The position numbers were made by a program, and so were the translations under genes. A DNA stretch of 64,000 nucleotides from Halovenus salina (GTDB taxonomy: Archaea; Halobacteriota; Halobacteria; Halobacteriales; Haloarculaceae): NCBI RefSeq assembly GCF_026410925.1, contig NZ_CP112972.1:124001-188000 (forward strand). The letters are read 5' to 3'. This document shows, piece by piece, positions 55,411 through 63,306 of this stretch (within the stretch, counting starts at the first letter, position 1; every line of letters starts with the position of its first letter). The notes beneath the pieces are model-generated. The model did not search any database and was not told the DNA's origin. It saw nothing but the letters and a program-made list of their open reading frames with translations.

Positions 55411-55722
55411 TTATGCCTCCTCAGCTTCCGCCTCGGCGTCTTCGCTGTCGATTTTGTTCCGGTCGAGCATGTGGTCCTGTTCGACGTCACGAGCCACATC
55501 GGGCGACTCGTAGACCTTCGCCTGACCGAGCGTCTTGCGCATCCCGAACTTGGTGTCGAGTTCGCGGACCACGACCTCCTTCGAGTCTTTGTTCATCTTC
55601 GCCGCCAGCGAGTCCCGCACCGAGAGCCGCTCTGGCGTGGCTTCTTCGTGGGTCATCTCGAATCGAACGTCTTTCCTGTGCAACATCGGGTTCTCGTCTT
55701 CTTCCAGTATCGTGATCTCCAT
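55411..55722 (-). CDS. rps24e: 30S ribosomal protein S24e
   Basis: A 103-residue ribosomal protein. Family blocks are [34 protein letters not shown] and [17 protein letters not shown]. The acidic C-terminal tail is common in haloarchaeal versions. It forms an operon with rps27ae. A CCTTTTAGG element about 30 bases upstream on the minus strand is a probable TATA box. Confidence 0.95.
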   Translation of the reverse strand: MEITILEEDENPMLHRKDVRFEMTHEEATPERLSVRDSLAAKMNKDSKEVVVRELDTKFGMRKTLGQAKVYESPDVARDVEQDHMLDRNKIDSEDAEAEAEEA

Positions 55723-55794
55723 AGTCTTACCTTACGTTGGCACTATTTCGCCTAAAAGGATTACGAAGCGTCCGGGTGAGTTCCAGACCCCCTC

Positions 55795-56226
55795 TCACGA
55801 GTTCTCACGGCTGTACAGCACCTGTGCGTCCATCTGCATCACGGTCTCGTCGTTCTGGTTACGTGTCTCTATCTCTTGGGTCACCAGTCCGCGCGATTCG
55901 TCCCAGGGCTCGGTCTCGCCGAAGGTCAGCCGTACCGACAGCGTGTCGCCGGGGGTAACTGGAGTCCGCCACTGGAGTCCTTCCAGCCCCGGTGACCCGA
56001 GTGTCTTCGCGTCGTTGAGGTACTCCTCGACCAGCATGCGCATCGTCATCGCAGCAGTGTGCCAGCCGCTCGCGATGACGGAGTCGTAGTGAGCGTGGTG
56101 GTCGTCACCCAGGTGGAACGGCTGTGGGTCGTACTGTTCGGCGAATGATATAATCTCCTCGCGACTCACCTCGTAGGAACCAAACTCCTGGGTCTCGCCA
56201 GGGGTCACGTCTTCGAACGTGTGCAC
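55795..56226 (-). CDS. MaoC-like hotdog-fold dehydratase
   Basis: A 143-residue protein. The hydratase-2-like active-site block is FAEQYDPQPFHLGDDHHA with Asp and His spaced as in R-specific enoyl-CoA hydratases. YDSVIASGWHTAAMTMRML follows. It may hydrate enoyl-CoA esters, possibly linked to PHA monomers. GTG 56226 gives the family-like start HTFEDVTPGETQEFGSY. A TTG at 56250 would add 8 residues. The 3' end lies 72 bases from the rps24e start. Confidence 0.85.
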   Translation of the reverse strand: MHTFEDVTPGETQEFGSYEVSREEIISFAEQYDPQPFHLGDDHHAHYDSVIASGWHTAAMTMRMLVEEYLNDAKTLGSPGLEGLQWRTPVTPGDTLSVRLTFGETEPWDESRGLVTQEIETRNQNDETVMQMDAQVLYSRENS

Positions 56227-56271
56227 AGACGTGACATCGACACCCTCCAAGAAGTAGACACCGCTCTGGGG

Positions 56272-57435
56272 TTAGCGGCGGTAGCGGGCGAGCAGCCCAA
56301 CCGTCAGCATCGCCATCACCGCACCGACAACCGCGAATCCTGCTCCGTCGTCGTCCGCGTCACCGTCTTCGGTCGGCGTCATAGTCGTAGTCGGGGCCTC
56401 CGTTGCCGTTGGCTCGGGCGTGTCAGTTGCCGTCGGCTCGGGCGTTTCCGAGGCCTCGTCGGTCGCCGTTGCCGTCGGCGTCTCCGTCGGCGTTGGTGTC
56501 GCGTCGAGTTCAGCCATCGCATCCGGGTGGAACGCCTCGGCCATCTGCTCTATCGGGATGACGTTCCGTGGGCCGTGCTGGCTGATGTAGTTGGGGTCGA
56601 CTCGGACAATCTGGTCTTCTGCGACCGCGGTGGACTCCTGGATTGCTGTCACGTCCGGGATTGGCGCACCCTCTGCGAGGACGAGCCACTCGGGGTCGTT
56701 TGCCGCGATGACCTCTTCGCTAATCTCGAAGTAGCTCTGACCGGCCTCGCGAGCGATGTTGTCGCCGCCGGCCTTGGTGATGAGTTCGTTCTCGAGCGTC
56801 CCTTCACCGACCGTGAAGGGGAAGCCGAGGTCGTAATAGACCGTCGGCGCTTCCTCGTCGGCGACAGCGTCTTCGATTTCGTTCATGCGCTGGCGGGTCT
56901 CCTCGACGGTCTCGGTTGCACCCTCACACTCGCCAACGAGCTGTCCCACCCGCTCGACCTCACTCAGCATACTCTCGACGCCGGTCAACAGCGGAGACTG
57001 GTAGACGGTCAGATTGGCGTCTCGGAGCTGCTGGACGGTGTCTTCCGGGATGATGTCGGCCGCGATAACCAGGTCTGGCTGGAGGTCAACAACCTCTTCG
57101 GCAACGGGGAACCCTTGTTGGTCGACGACGTTCGTGCGCTGTTCGCTCCCATCGAGGTACGACGTGAACGTGTTCACCGGCATCCCGACGACCTTGTCTT
57201 TGGCACCAATTTCCCACATGTGCTGGGCGTTGTTCGGCGCGAGGACGACTACCTCCTCTGGCTCCTCCTCGAGTCTCACCGTCTCACCGCCGCCGTCTTC
57301 GATCTCCTGTGGGAACTCACAGCTCAACTGCGCGGTTGTACTCGTCTCTGGACTACTATCTGCGGCGACAACGCCACCGGCCAGTACTAGGCCGGCGACG
57401 ACAGCCACCAACATGAGCACATCTGTTCGATGCAT
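56272..57435 (-). CDS. btuF: Corrinoid ABC transporter substrate-binding protein with PGF-CTERM-like anchor
   Basis: A 387-residue secreted protein. Residues 1-30 are a signal peptide (DVLMLVAVVAGLVLAGGVVA). The periplasmic-binding-protein fold of the BtuF/FhuD type spans about 45-315 (EPEEVVVLAPNNAQHMWEIGAKDKVVG...). A Thr/Pro/Glu-rich, probably glycosylated stalk covers about 320-365. The C-terminus is a helix plus ARYRR, as in PGF-CTERM proteins, but the tripeptide reads AGF instead of PGF. It is divergent from btuC. Cobalamin specificity is inferred from context; iron-siderophore binding is the alternative. Confidence 0.87.
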   Translation of the reverse strand: MHRTDVLMLVAVVAGLVLAGGVVAADSSPETSTTAQLSCEFPQEIEDGGGETVRLEEEPEEVVVLAPNNAQHMWEIGAKDKVVGMPVNTFTSYLDGSEQRTNVVDQQGFPVAEEVVDLQPDLVIAADIIPEDTVQQLRDANLTVYQSPLLTGVESMLSEVERVGQLVGECEGATETVEETRQRMNEIEDAVADEEAPTVYYDLGFPFTVGEGTLENELITKAGGDNIAREAGQSYFEISEEVIAANDPEWLVLAEGAPIPDVTAIQESTAVAEDQIVRVDPNYISQHGPRNVIPIEQMAEAFHPDAMAELDATPTPTETPTATATDEASETPEPTATDTPEPTATEAPTTTMTPTEDGDADDDGAGFAVVGAVMAMLTVGLLARYRR

Positions 57436-57465
57436 GCGTCGGTTTCTGTGTTTATGCAACAAGTA

Positions 57466-57478
57466 TTTACCTAAAGCA
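57466..57478. promoter_or_regulatory. Overlapping divergent promoters of btuF and btuC
   Basis: The whole gap between the two starts is 59 bases. It contains AGTATTTACCTAAAGC, which read on either strand gives a TATA-like element: GTAAATAC for btuF (about 33 bases before its ATG) and TATTTACC for btuC (about 26 bases before ATG 57495). One bound regulator could control both directions. Confidence 0.4.
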
Positions 57479-57494
57479 AATCCACTTGCGAGTA

Positions 57495-58589
57495 ATGCGC
57501 GTAGCGACGCGGGCGCTTGTTTGGTCCAGTGGGCTGTTTGGCCTGCTGTGTGTAACCGTGCTCGTGAGCGCGGGGCTCGGGGCTGTCAGAGTCGACGTGC
57601 CGACGGTTGCTCGCGCGACGCTCAACACACTTGGAGTTCCGACGGGACTCTCTGTCGCCTTCAGTGACGCAACGGTTGCCGGTCTCTCCGTCCCCGCACC
57701 GGACGTCGACATCTCGTACACCAGTATCTTCTCGTTTGACGTACCCGAAACGGAACAGCTGATTGTGGGGCGGCTCCGGCTCCCGCGAATTGTCCTCGGG
57801 GCGGTCGTGGGATTCGGCCTCTCGACGGCCGGAGCCGTGATGCAGGGATTTTTCAGAAACCCCATGGCCGACCCCTCGATTATCGGCGTCTCCTCGGGGG
57901 CGGCGGTCGGCGCGGTCGCGGTCATCGCGTTCTCGTTGTCGGCACCGCTCCAGGTGGCGGCGTTTACCAGTGCGCTCGTGACTGCCTTCTTCGTCTACGT
58001 CATCGCGACAGAGGAGGGCCGAACCCCGGTCGCGACACTGTTGCTCGCTGGGGTCGCCGTCCAGACGTTTCTCGGCGCACTCATCTCGTATATGCTCTTG
58101 CAGTCCGGCAACAGCATGAAACAGGTCGTCGTCTGGCTGATGGGTCACCTGAACAACAGCCAGTGGAGTGAGGTCGAGATAACACTCCCGCTGACGCTGC
58201 TCCTGTTCGTGGCACTGCTCGCGTACGCCCGTGACCTGAACGTGATGTTACTCGGCGAGGAAGACGCACACGCTCTGGGTATCGATGTCGAATGGACCAA
58301 GCGAATATTGCTCGGTGGCTCGGCTGTTATCACAGCAGTCGGCGTCGCGGTTGCCGGTCCAATCGGTTTCGTCGGGCTGGTGGTTCCCCACGTGATGCGA
58401 CTCGTCGTCGGTCCCGACCACCGGATTCTTATCCCGACCAGCGCACTCGCTGGCGCGACCTTCCTCGTCCTCGCTGACACCGTCGCCCGTGCCGGCCCAG
58501 CAGAGGTCCCCGTCGGTATTGTCACAGCGGCCGTCGGCGCGCCGTTTTTCCTCTTCTTGCTCCGTCAACGTGAGGTGCATTCGCTGTGA
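57495..58589 (+). CDS. btuC: Corrinoid ABC transporter permease
   Basis: A 364-residue FecCD/BtuC-type permease with about ten membrane helices. Typical blocks are LRLPRIVLGAVVGFGLSTAGAVMQGFFRNPMADPSIIGVSSGAAVGA, GEEDAHALGIDVEW and GPIGFVGLVVPHVMRLVVGPDHR. The region of residues about 20-80 is longer than in bacterial BtuC and looks extracellular. ATG 57495 is preferred over TTG 57486. The stop overlaps the GTG of the ATPase gene by 4 bases. Confidence 0.93.
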   Translation: MRVATRALVWSSGLFGLLCVTVLVSAGLGAVRVDVPTVARATLNTLGVPTGLSVAFSDATVAGLSVPAPDVDISYTSIFSFDVPETEQLIVGRLRLPRIVLGAVVGFGLSTAGAVMQGFFRNPMADPSIIGVSSGAAVGAVAVIAFSLSAPLQVAAFTSALVTAFFVYVIATEEGRTPVATLLLAGVAVQTFLGALISYMLLQSGNSMKQVVVWLMGHLNNSQWSEVEITLPLTLLLFVALLAYARDLNVMLLGEEDAHALGIDVEWTKRILLGGSAVITAVGVAVAGPIGFVGLVVPHVMRLVVGPDHRILIPTSALAGATFLVLADTVARAGPAEVPVGIVTAAVGAPFFLFLLRQREVHSL

Positions 58590-59794
58590 TACGCGTCGAC
58601 GGTGTCGCCCGAACGTTTGGTGATGTGTCCGTTCTCGACGATATCGACCTGCGTGTCGACCCAGGTGAGTTCGTTGCCGTGGTGGGTCCAAACGGCGCTG
58701 GCAAGACGACACTGCTCAGAACTATCAACGGCCTCCTTGACCCCGACGAGGGAGAGGTCGCTCTCGACGGTGACCGGCTCAGTGACCTCTCTTCACGGGC
58801 CGTCAGCCGACGGCTGGCGACTGTCCCTCAGGACACCCACGTCGGGTTCTCCTTCCGTGCAGAGGAGATTATCGAGATGGGGCGCACACCCCATCGGTCG
58901 CGGCTGGACTGGTCAGACGACGGTGAGCCCGTCGAGGCGGCACTCGAACGGACCGAGACAACCCACCTCCGGGACCGCCGCGTCGACGACCTCAGCGGCG
59001 GCGAGCGCCAACGAGTCCTGCTCGCCCGTGCACTCGCCCAGGAACCCGACGCACTCCTGTTGGACGAGCCGACAGCGAGTCTCGACATCAACCATCAAAT
59101 ACGGGTACTGAATCTCGTCGCCGACCTCGTTGAGGAAGGGCGGGCCGCACTCGCCGCGATACACGACCTCGATTTGGCGGCCCGGTTTTGTGACCGGCTG
59201 GTCCTGTTATACGACGGCACAATCGCCGCACGGGGACGGCCAGAGACAGTGCTCCGTGACAGTCGGCTCGCAGACGCGTTCGACACCGAGACCGCAGTGA
59301 CCCACAATCCAGTGACCGGAACGCCGACCGTCGCAGCACTCTCCGAACGCCCCGACCGCGACAGTCACGTCCACGTCGCCGGCGGTGGCAAGCCCGGTGT
59401 CGCCGCGGTCAGGTCACTGTGGCGGGCTGGATTCGAGGTGACTGTCGGCCCGGTTCCGACAGGAGATGCGGCCGGTGAGTTGTGCCAGCAACTCGGTATC
59501 GAGGTGACGACAGCCCCCGCGTTCCAACGGCCCGACGATGCACTCGAAGAGGCAGTTGCAAATGCCAGAAAGGCCGACACTGTCGTTGTGACTGACGGAC
59601 CGGGGAGCCAGTTTGTAGCCGAGGCCACAGAGACATCGGCACAGGTGAGAACTGACGCCCGCAAGTCGGTGGCAGCGCGCGTCGACGGCGGTCAGGTTGA
59701 CGACTCCGGTGTTGCGCTCGTCACCGCTGTTCTCGACCAGATTGGAGACGGGTCGGATTCCAGTCACCTGGGAAAAAACACACTACATAAGTAG
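58586..59794 (+). CDS. btuD: Corrinoid ABC transporter ATPase with extra C-terminal domain
   Basis: A 402-residue ATPase. Walker A is GPNGAGKTT (34-42), the signature is LSGGERQRVLLARAL and Walker B is ALLLDEPTASLD. The ATPase part ends near residue 250. A further about 150 residues (HVHVAGGGKPGVAAVRSLWRAGFEVTVGPVP...) resemble a small Rossmann-like domain with a GGG and later DTVVVTDGPGSQFVAEA. The extension may regulate transport or bind a nucleotide. It is the last gene of btuCD. Confidence 0.92.
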   Translation: MIRVDGVARTFGDVSVLDDIDLRVDPGEFVAVVGPNGAGKTTLLRTINGLLDPDEGEVALDGDRLSDLSSRAVSRRLATVPQDTHVGFSFRAEEIIEMGRTPHRSRLDWSDDGEPVEAALERTETTHLRDRRVDDLSGGERQRVLLARALAQEPDALLLDEPTASLDINHQIRVLNLVADLVEEGRAALAAIHDLDLAARFCDRLVLLYDGTIAARGRPETVLRDSRLADAFDTETAVTHNPVTGTPTVAALSERPDRDSHVHVAGGGKPGVAAVRSLWRAGFEVTVGPVPTGDAAGELCQQLGIEVTTAPAFQRPDDALEEAVANARKADTVVVTDGPGSQFVAEATETSAQVRTDARKSVAARVDGGQVDDSGVALVTAVLDQIGDGSDSSHLGKNTLHK

Positions 59795-59815
59795 TTCCTC
59801 CCAAAGTGGCTAGCA

Positions 59816-61264
59816 ATGACTACTCGTGGGTTCTCGTCACGATTCTCGTCGCTCGTACCGTCTGGGCTGCCGACACCGACGGGATGGCTCTCGGCTGCGC
59901 TCGTCGGTGTCTACGTGCTAGTGGTCGTCGGTGCAACGGCCTCGCTCGCGGACGCCGCGGAGGCCTGTTCGACCTGGCCGGCCTGCAGCGGGACACTCAA
60001 TGACCCGGCGGTTGCGGTCGCAGTCGGCCACCGGATTCTCGCAGGTGTGGTCGGTCTGCTGGTGCTGATTGCCGGCATCGCGGTGCTTCGTTCGGACGCG
60101 GACCGGCGAACGCGAGCTGCCGCAGCACTCGCGCTCGTCTTGTTCCCGGCTCAGGTCGCCGTCGGCGCGTTCATGGCGACCTCGCCGTCGCTCGCGTTCG
60201 CCCCTGGTCTGCATCTGCTCGTCGGCATTGCTATCTTCGCGGCGCTGTTGCTCTCGCTGGCCTGGCATCTCGAATCGGAGACCGGCGGCAGCGACGCGGG
60301 CATCTCGACCGAGGAGCTTGAACCCGCTCCCCTCGAGGAAGACGAATCGTCCGATACTCCGGTGACACCGCTGGCCGACCGTTCGCTCGGCGTTCGCCTG
60401 CGTGAGCGGGCGTTTGCCTACTTCCGGCTGATGAAACCGCGGCTCATGTGGCTGCTCTCGCTTGTCGCCGCCGCAGCGATGGCGCTTGCGGCCGCTAACG
60501 GGTTCGCGGTGGACGTACCTAGTATCGTCTACACGCTGACCGGCGGTGTGCTCTCTATCGGCGCGAGTGGGACGTTCAACCACGTGCTCGAACGCGACCG
60601 CGACAAGCGGATGTCCCGCACGAACGACCGGCCGCTGGCGACACACCAGGTCCCGAAGTGGAACGCGCTCGCCTTCGGGTTCGTTCTGACTGGGCTGTCG
60701 GTGTTCGTCTTCTTACAGACGAACATCCTTGCGGCAGCGCTCGGTCTGGTCGCCATCCTGTTTTATAGCATCGTCTACACACTCGTGTTGAAGCCGAACA
60801 CAGTCCAGAACACGGTGCTTGGCGGGGCCGCAGGCTCGCTGCCCGCCCTCATCGGGTGGACTGCCGTCACCGGTCGTATCGACGTGGCGGCATTGTTGCT
60901 CGCGGCGCTCATCTTCGTCTGGACGCCGTCGCACTTCTACAACCTGGCGCTCGCCTACAGAGACGACTACGAGCGGGGCGGCTTCCCGATGATGCCGGTG
61001 GTCCGCGGTGAGACAACCACTCGGAAGCACATTCTGTTCTGGCTTGGCGCGACGCTTGCGGTCGGGAGCATGCTCATCTGGGCAACGGACCTCGGCTGGC
61101 TGACCGCCGCAACGACAGTCATCGTCGGGTCAATTTTCCTGGCGATGGTCGTCAGGCTCCACCACGAACAGACCGAGTCGGCCGCGTTCAAGGCCTTCCA
61201 CGCCTCGAACGCCTATCTTGGGCTCTTTCTCGTCGCCATCGTCATCGACGCGATGGCGCTGTAA
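59816..61264 (+). CDS. ctaB: Protoheme IX farnesyltransferase fused to an N-terminal CtaA-like membrane domain
   Basis: A 482-residue membrane protein. Residues about 20-155 have four helices and residues of the heme A synthase (CtaA) half: AACSTWPACSG near 50, GHRILAGVVG and LHLLVGIAIF. After an acidic linker (about 160-190), the UbiA-type prenyltransferase starts at FRLMKPRLMW. The Mg-binding motif is NHVLERDRDKRMSRTNDRPL. The second is YTLVLKPNTVQNTVLGGAAGSLPALIGW. It makes heme O for terminal oxidases. The fused CtaA-like half may carry or receive heme. Confidence 0.92.
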   Translation: MTTRGFSSRFSSLVPSGLPTPTGWLSAALVGVYVLVVVGATASLADAAEACSTWPACSGTLNDPAVAVAVGHRILAGVVGLLVLIAGIAVLRSDADRRTRAAAALALVLFPAQVAVGAFMATSPSLAFAPGLHLLVGIAIFAALLLSLAWHLESETGGSDAGISTEELEPAPLEEDESSDTPVTPLADRSLGVRLRERAFAYFRLMKPRLMWLLSLVAAAAMALAAANGFAVDVPSIVYTLTGGVLSIGASGTFNHVLERDRDKRMSRTNDRPLATHQVPKWNALAFGFVLTGLSVFVFLQTNILAAALGLVAILFYSIVYTLVLKPNTVQNTVLGGAAGSLPALIGWTAVTGRIDVAALLLAALIFVWTPSHFYNLALAYRDDYERGGFPMMPVVRGETTTRKHILFWLGATLAVGSMLIWATDLGWLTAATTVIVGSIFLAMVVRLHHEQTESAAFKAFHASNAYLGLFLVAIVIDAMAL

Positions 61265-61305
61265 TCAACAGGAAGATTTGTGTCTCGTCAGCCCGACACA
61301 TAGCT

Positions 61306-62064
61306 ATGAGTGCTGAGGACTACTACGAGGGAGCTGTCGATTCGCTCGCTGCTCGTGAGTACGAGAGTGCAGGTGACCAGTACGCTCGGACCGCCTGGCA
61401 GACCCTTGCAGAGCCACGGTCCAACCAGAGCCCGTTCGCGAGCGATTCAAAGGGCTGGGTCGGCAAGGGTATCGCCCACCTGGTGACGAGCGCAATCTGT
61501 TACCGCGTCGCCGGAAATGCGAAACGTGCAGCCGACCGTGGTACCGAAGCATACGCGGTCGCGTCTGACTTTCGGGCGACGCTCGACCACCCGGCACAGC
61601 AGGCCTGCCTGCTCGAGATAGCTGCTGACGCACGTGCGGCAGGTGATATGGGCGGTGTCAACAATGCCTACGCCGATGCGGCCGAGGCCTACCGCGAAGC
61701 GGGAACCGCCGTCGACGACCCGCAGTTCCGGTCGACGACACCGCTGTTCCAGTCGGCGACGACCCTGCTCCAGCAGGTCGCGCGGAGCACTGCCAACGGC
61801 GAAATCCCGATTACATGGGAAGACTTCCACGGTGGGGACCCCTCCTCGCCCGGACCGTTCCTCGCGAGCAGAGCCACGCTCAAACAACAGCGCTTCCCCG
61901 AACTGCTTGCATCTATCATCGAGTCTAGGTACTTCGCCGCGCCGCGAGGGACGACCGAGTACAACAACGCGAGCTACACCTGCCCTGCGTGTGATTCCTC
62001 GGATGTCAACTGGGTCGGCGACAGCGTTCTCTGCATGCGGTGTTCCACGCCGATGGAGCGATAG
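61306..62064 (+). CDS. Helical-repeat protein with C-terminal zinc ribbon
   Basis: A 252-residue protein. Residues about 1-150 are TPR-like helices (YYEGAVDSLAAREYESAGDQYARTAW, AADRGTEAYAVASDFRATL, VNNAYADAAEAYREAG). The end has a zinc ribbon CPACDSSDVNWVGDSVLCMRC. I do not recognise the family. A scaffold or nucleic-acid-binding role is possible. It lies between ctaB and the Rdx gene. Confidence 0.75.
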   Translation: MSAEDYYEGAVDSLAAREYESAGDQYARTAWQTLAEPRSNQSPFASDSKGWVGKGIAHLVTSAICYRVAGNAKRAADRGTEAYAVASDFRATLDHPAQQACLLEIAADARAAGDMGGVNNAYADAAEAYREAGTAVDDPQFRSTTPLFQSATTLLQQVARSTANGEIPITWEDFHGGDPSSPGPFLASRATLKQQRFPELLASIIESRYFAAPRGTTEYNNASYTCPACDSSDVNWVGDSVLCMRCSTPMER

Positions 62065-62110
62065 CAGAGACACAAAGTTGTTGTCCGTGCTCCGCCAACG
62101 GCCCACTGTC

Positions 62111-62341
62111 ATGTCAGATGTTGTCATTGAGTACTGCGTTCCGTGTGGCTTCAAAGACCGTGCGCTGAACGTACAGGAGGCGATTCTCAACGCCGTCGAG
62201 GAGGAACTGGACGAACTCTCGCTGGTCATGGGCGCTCACGGCGTCTTCACTGTCAGCGTCGACGGCGAGACGGTCTTCGACAAGGAGGAAGACGAATTCG
62301 ATGTCGACGAGATTGCCCGGTCGGTCCGGGACGCAATCTGA
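62111..62341 (+). CDS. SelW/Rdx-type thioredoxin-like protein
   Basis: A 76-residue protein with the Rdx-family N-terminus IEYCVPCGFKDRAL. The C-x-x-C takes the place of the C-x-x-U of selenoprotein W. The rest fits the small beta-alpha-beta-beta-beta fold (VFTVSVDGETVFDKEED). It is probably a thiol redox protein in the cytoplasm. The larger open frame around it is due to upstream read-through. ATG 62111 is the family start. Confidence 0.87.
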   Translation: MSDVVIEYCVPCGFKDRALNVQEAILNAVEEELDELSLVMGAHGVFTVSVDGETVFDKEEDEFDVDEIARSVRDAI

Positions 62342-62388
62342 CGCCACGCAATCGAATCACCTTTTGACTCCCGAACGAACAGTCAGGT

Positions 62389-63306
62389 ATGGCTGTTCTC
62401 GTTGCCGATGATGTCTCCCGGACCTACGGCGAGACTGTCGCCCTCAACGGCGTCTCCCTCGACGTTTCCGAGGGCGAAATTTTCGGACTGGTCGGTCCAA
62501 ACGGAGCCGGCAAGACGACGCTAGTCCGGGCACTGACTGGAACCACCGAGGTCGACGGCCGTGTCGAACTGTTCGGGAAGCCGCCGAAATCTGTCGACGG
62601 TGAGCGTATCGGACTCCTCCCACAGGATTTCGACCCACCCGAGCGACTGACGCCACGAGAGCTACTTGCGTACTTTGGTGGTCTCTACGACGACCCCGAA
62701 CCGACTGACGCGCTACTCGAAGCCGTCGGCATGGACGGGAACGGTGACACGTACTACGAGAACCTCTCGGGCGGGCAACAGCGCCGGACCTGTGTCGCCA
62801 CGGCGCTGGTCAACGACCCGGACCTGCTGGTCGTCGACGAACCGACGACCGGTATCGACCCCGCCGGCCGGCGACAGCTCTGGCAGCTACTGAGCGGGCT
62901 CGCCGCCGACGGGACGACAATCTTCATCACGACACACTACATGGAAGAGGCCGAGGAACTCGCCGACCGCGTCGGCCTGCTTGCCGACGGAGAACTCGTC
63001 GCACTCGACACACCGTCTGCACTCATCGAGACGTACGGCGGCGACAGCCTCCTCTACGTCGACGGCGAATTCGAGGCAGACATCTCAGCTCACCTCGATT
63101 ACGACTGCTCGCTGGCGGACGGACAGCTCACCTTCAGGAACGTGCCGCCGACGGATATCGGTGGTATCGTCACCCAGGTCGAAGCGGCCGGCACCGTCGA
63201 CTCGCTGACGTGGACTGACCCTGACCTCGAAGATGTCTATCTTGAGCTGACAGAGAAGAGTCCCGAGCGGCGGTCGCTCGGGGTGACGGAGGTGAGTGAG
63301 CGATGA
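62389..63306 (+). CDS. ABC-2 type exporter ATPase
   Basis: A 305-residue ATPase of the drug/lipid exporter type. Walker A is GPNGAGKTT (around 35-43), the signature is LSGGQQRRTCVATAL and Walker B is LLVVDEPTTGIDP, followed by TTHYMEEAEELADRV. The C-terminal about 90 residues are the usual regulatory domain of these exporters. The end overlaps the permease gene by ATGA. The exported molecule is unknown. Confidence 0.92.
   Translation: MAVLVADDVSRTYGETVALNGVSLDVSEGEIFGLVGPNGAGKTTLVRALTGTTEVDGRVELFGKPPKSVDGERIGLLPQDFDPPERLTPRELLAYFGGLYDDPEPTDALLEAVGMDGNGDTYYENLSGGQQRRTCVATALVNDPDLLVVDEPTTGIDPAGRRQLWQLLSGLAADGTTIFITTHYMEEAEELADRVGLLADGELVALDTPSALIETYGGDSLLYVDGEFEADISAHLDYDCSLADGQLTFRNVPPTDIGGIVTQVEAAGTVDSLTWTDPDLEDVYLELTEKSPERRSLGVTEVSER

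Noticed and set aside
57436..57494. Cobalamin riboswitch before btuC
   Set aside because: The divergent gap is only 59 bases, far shorter than a B12 riboswitch, and no B12-box-like sequence is seen.
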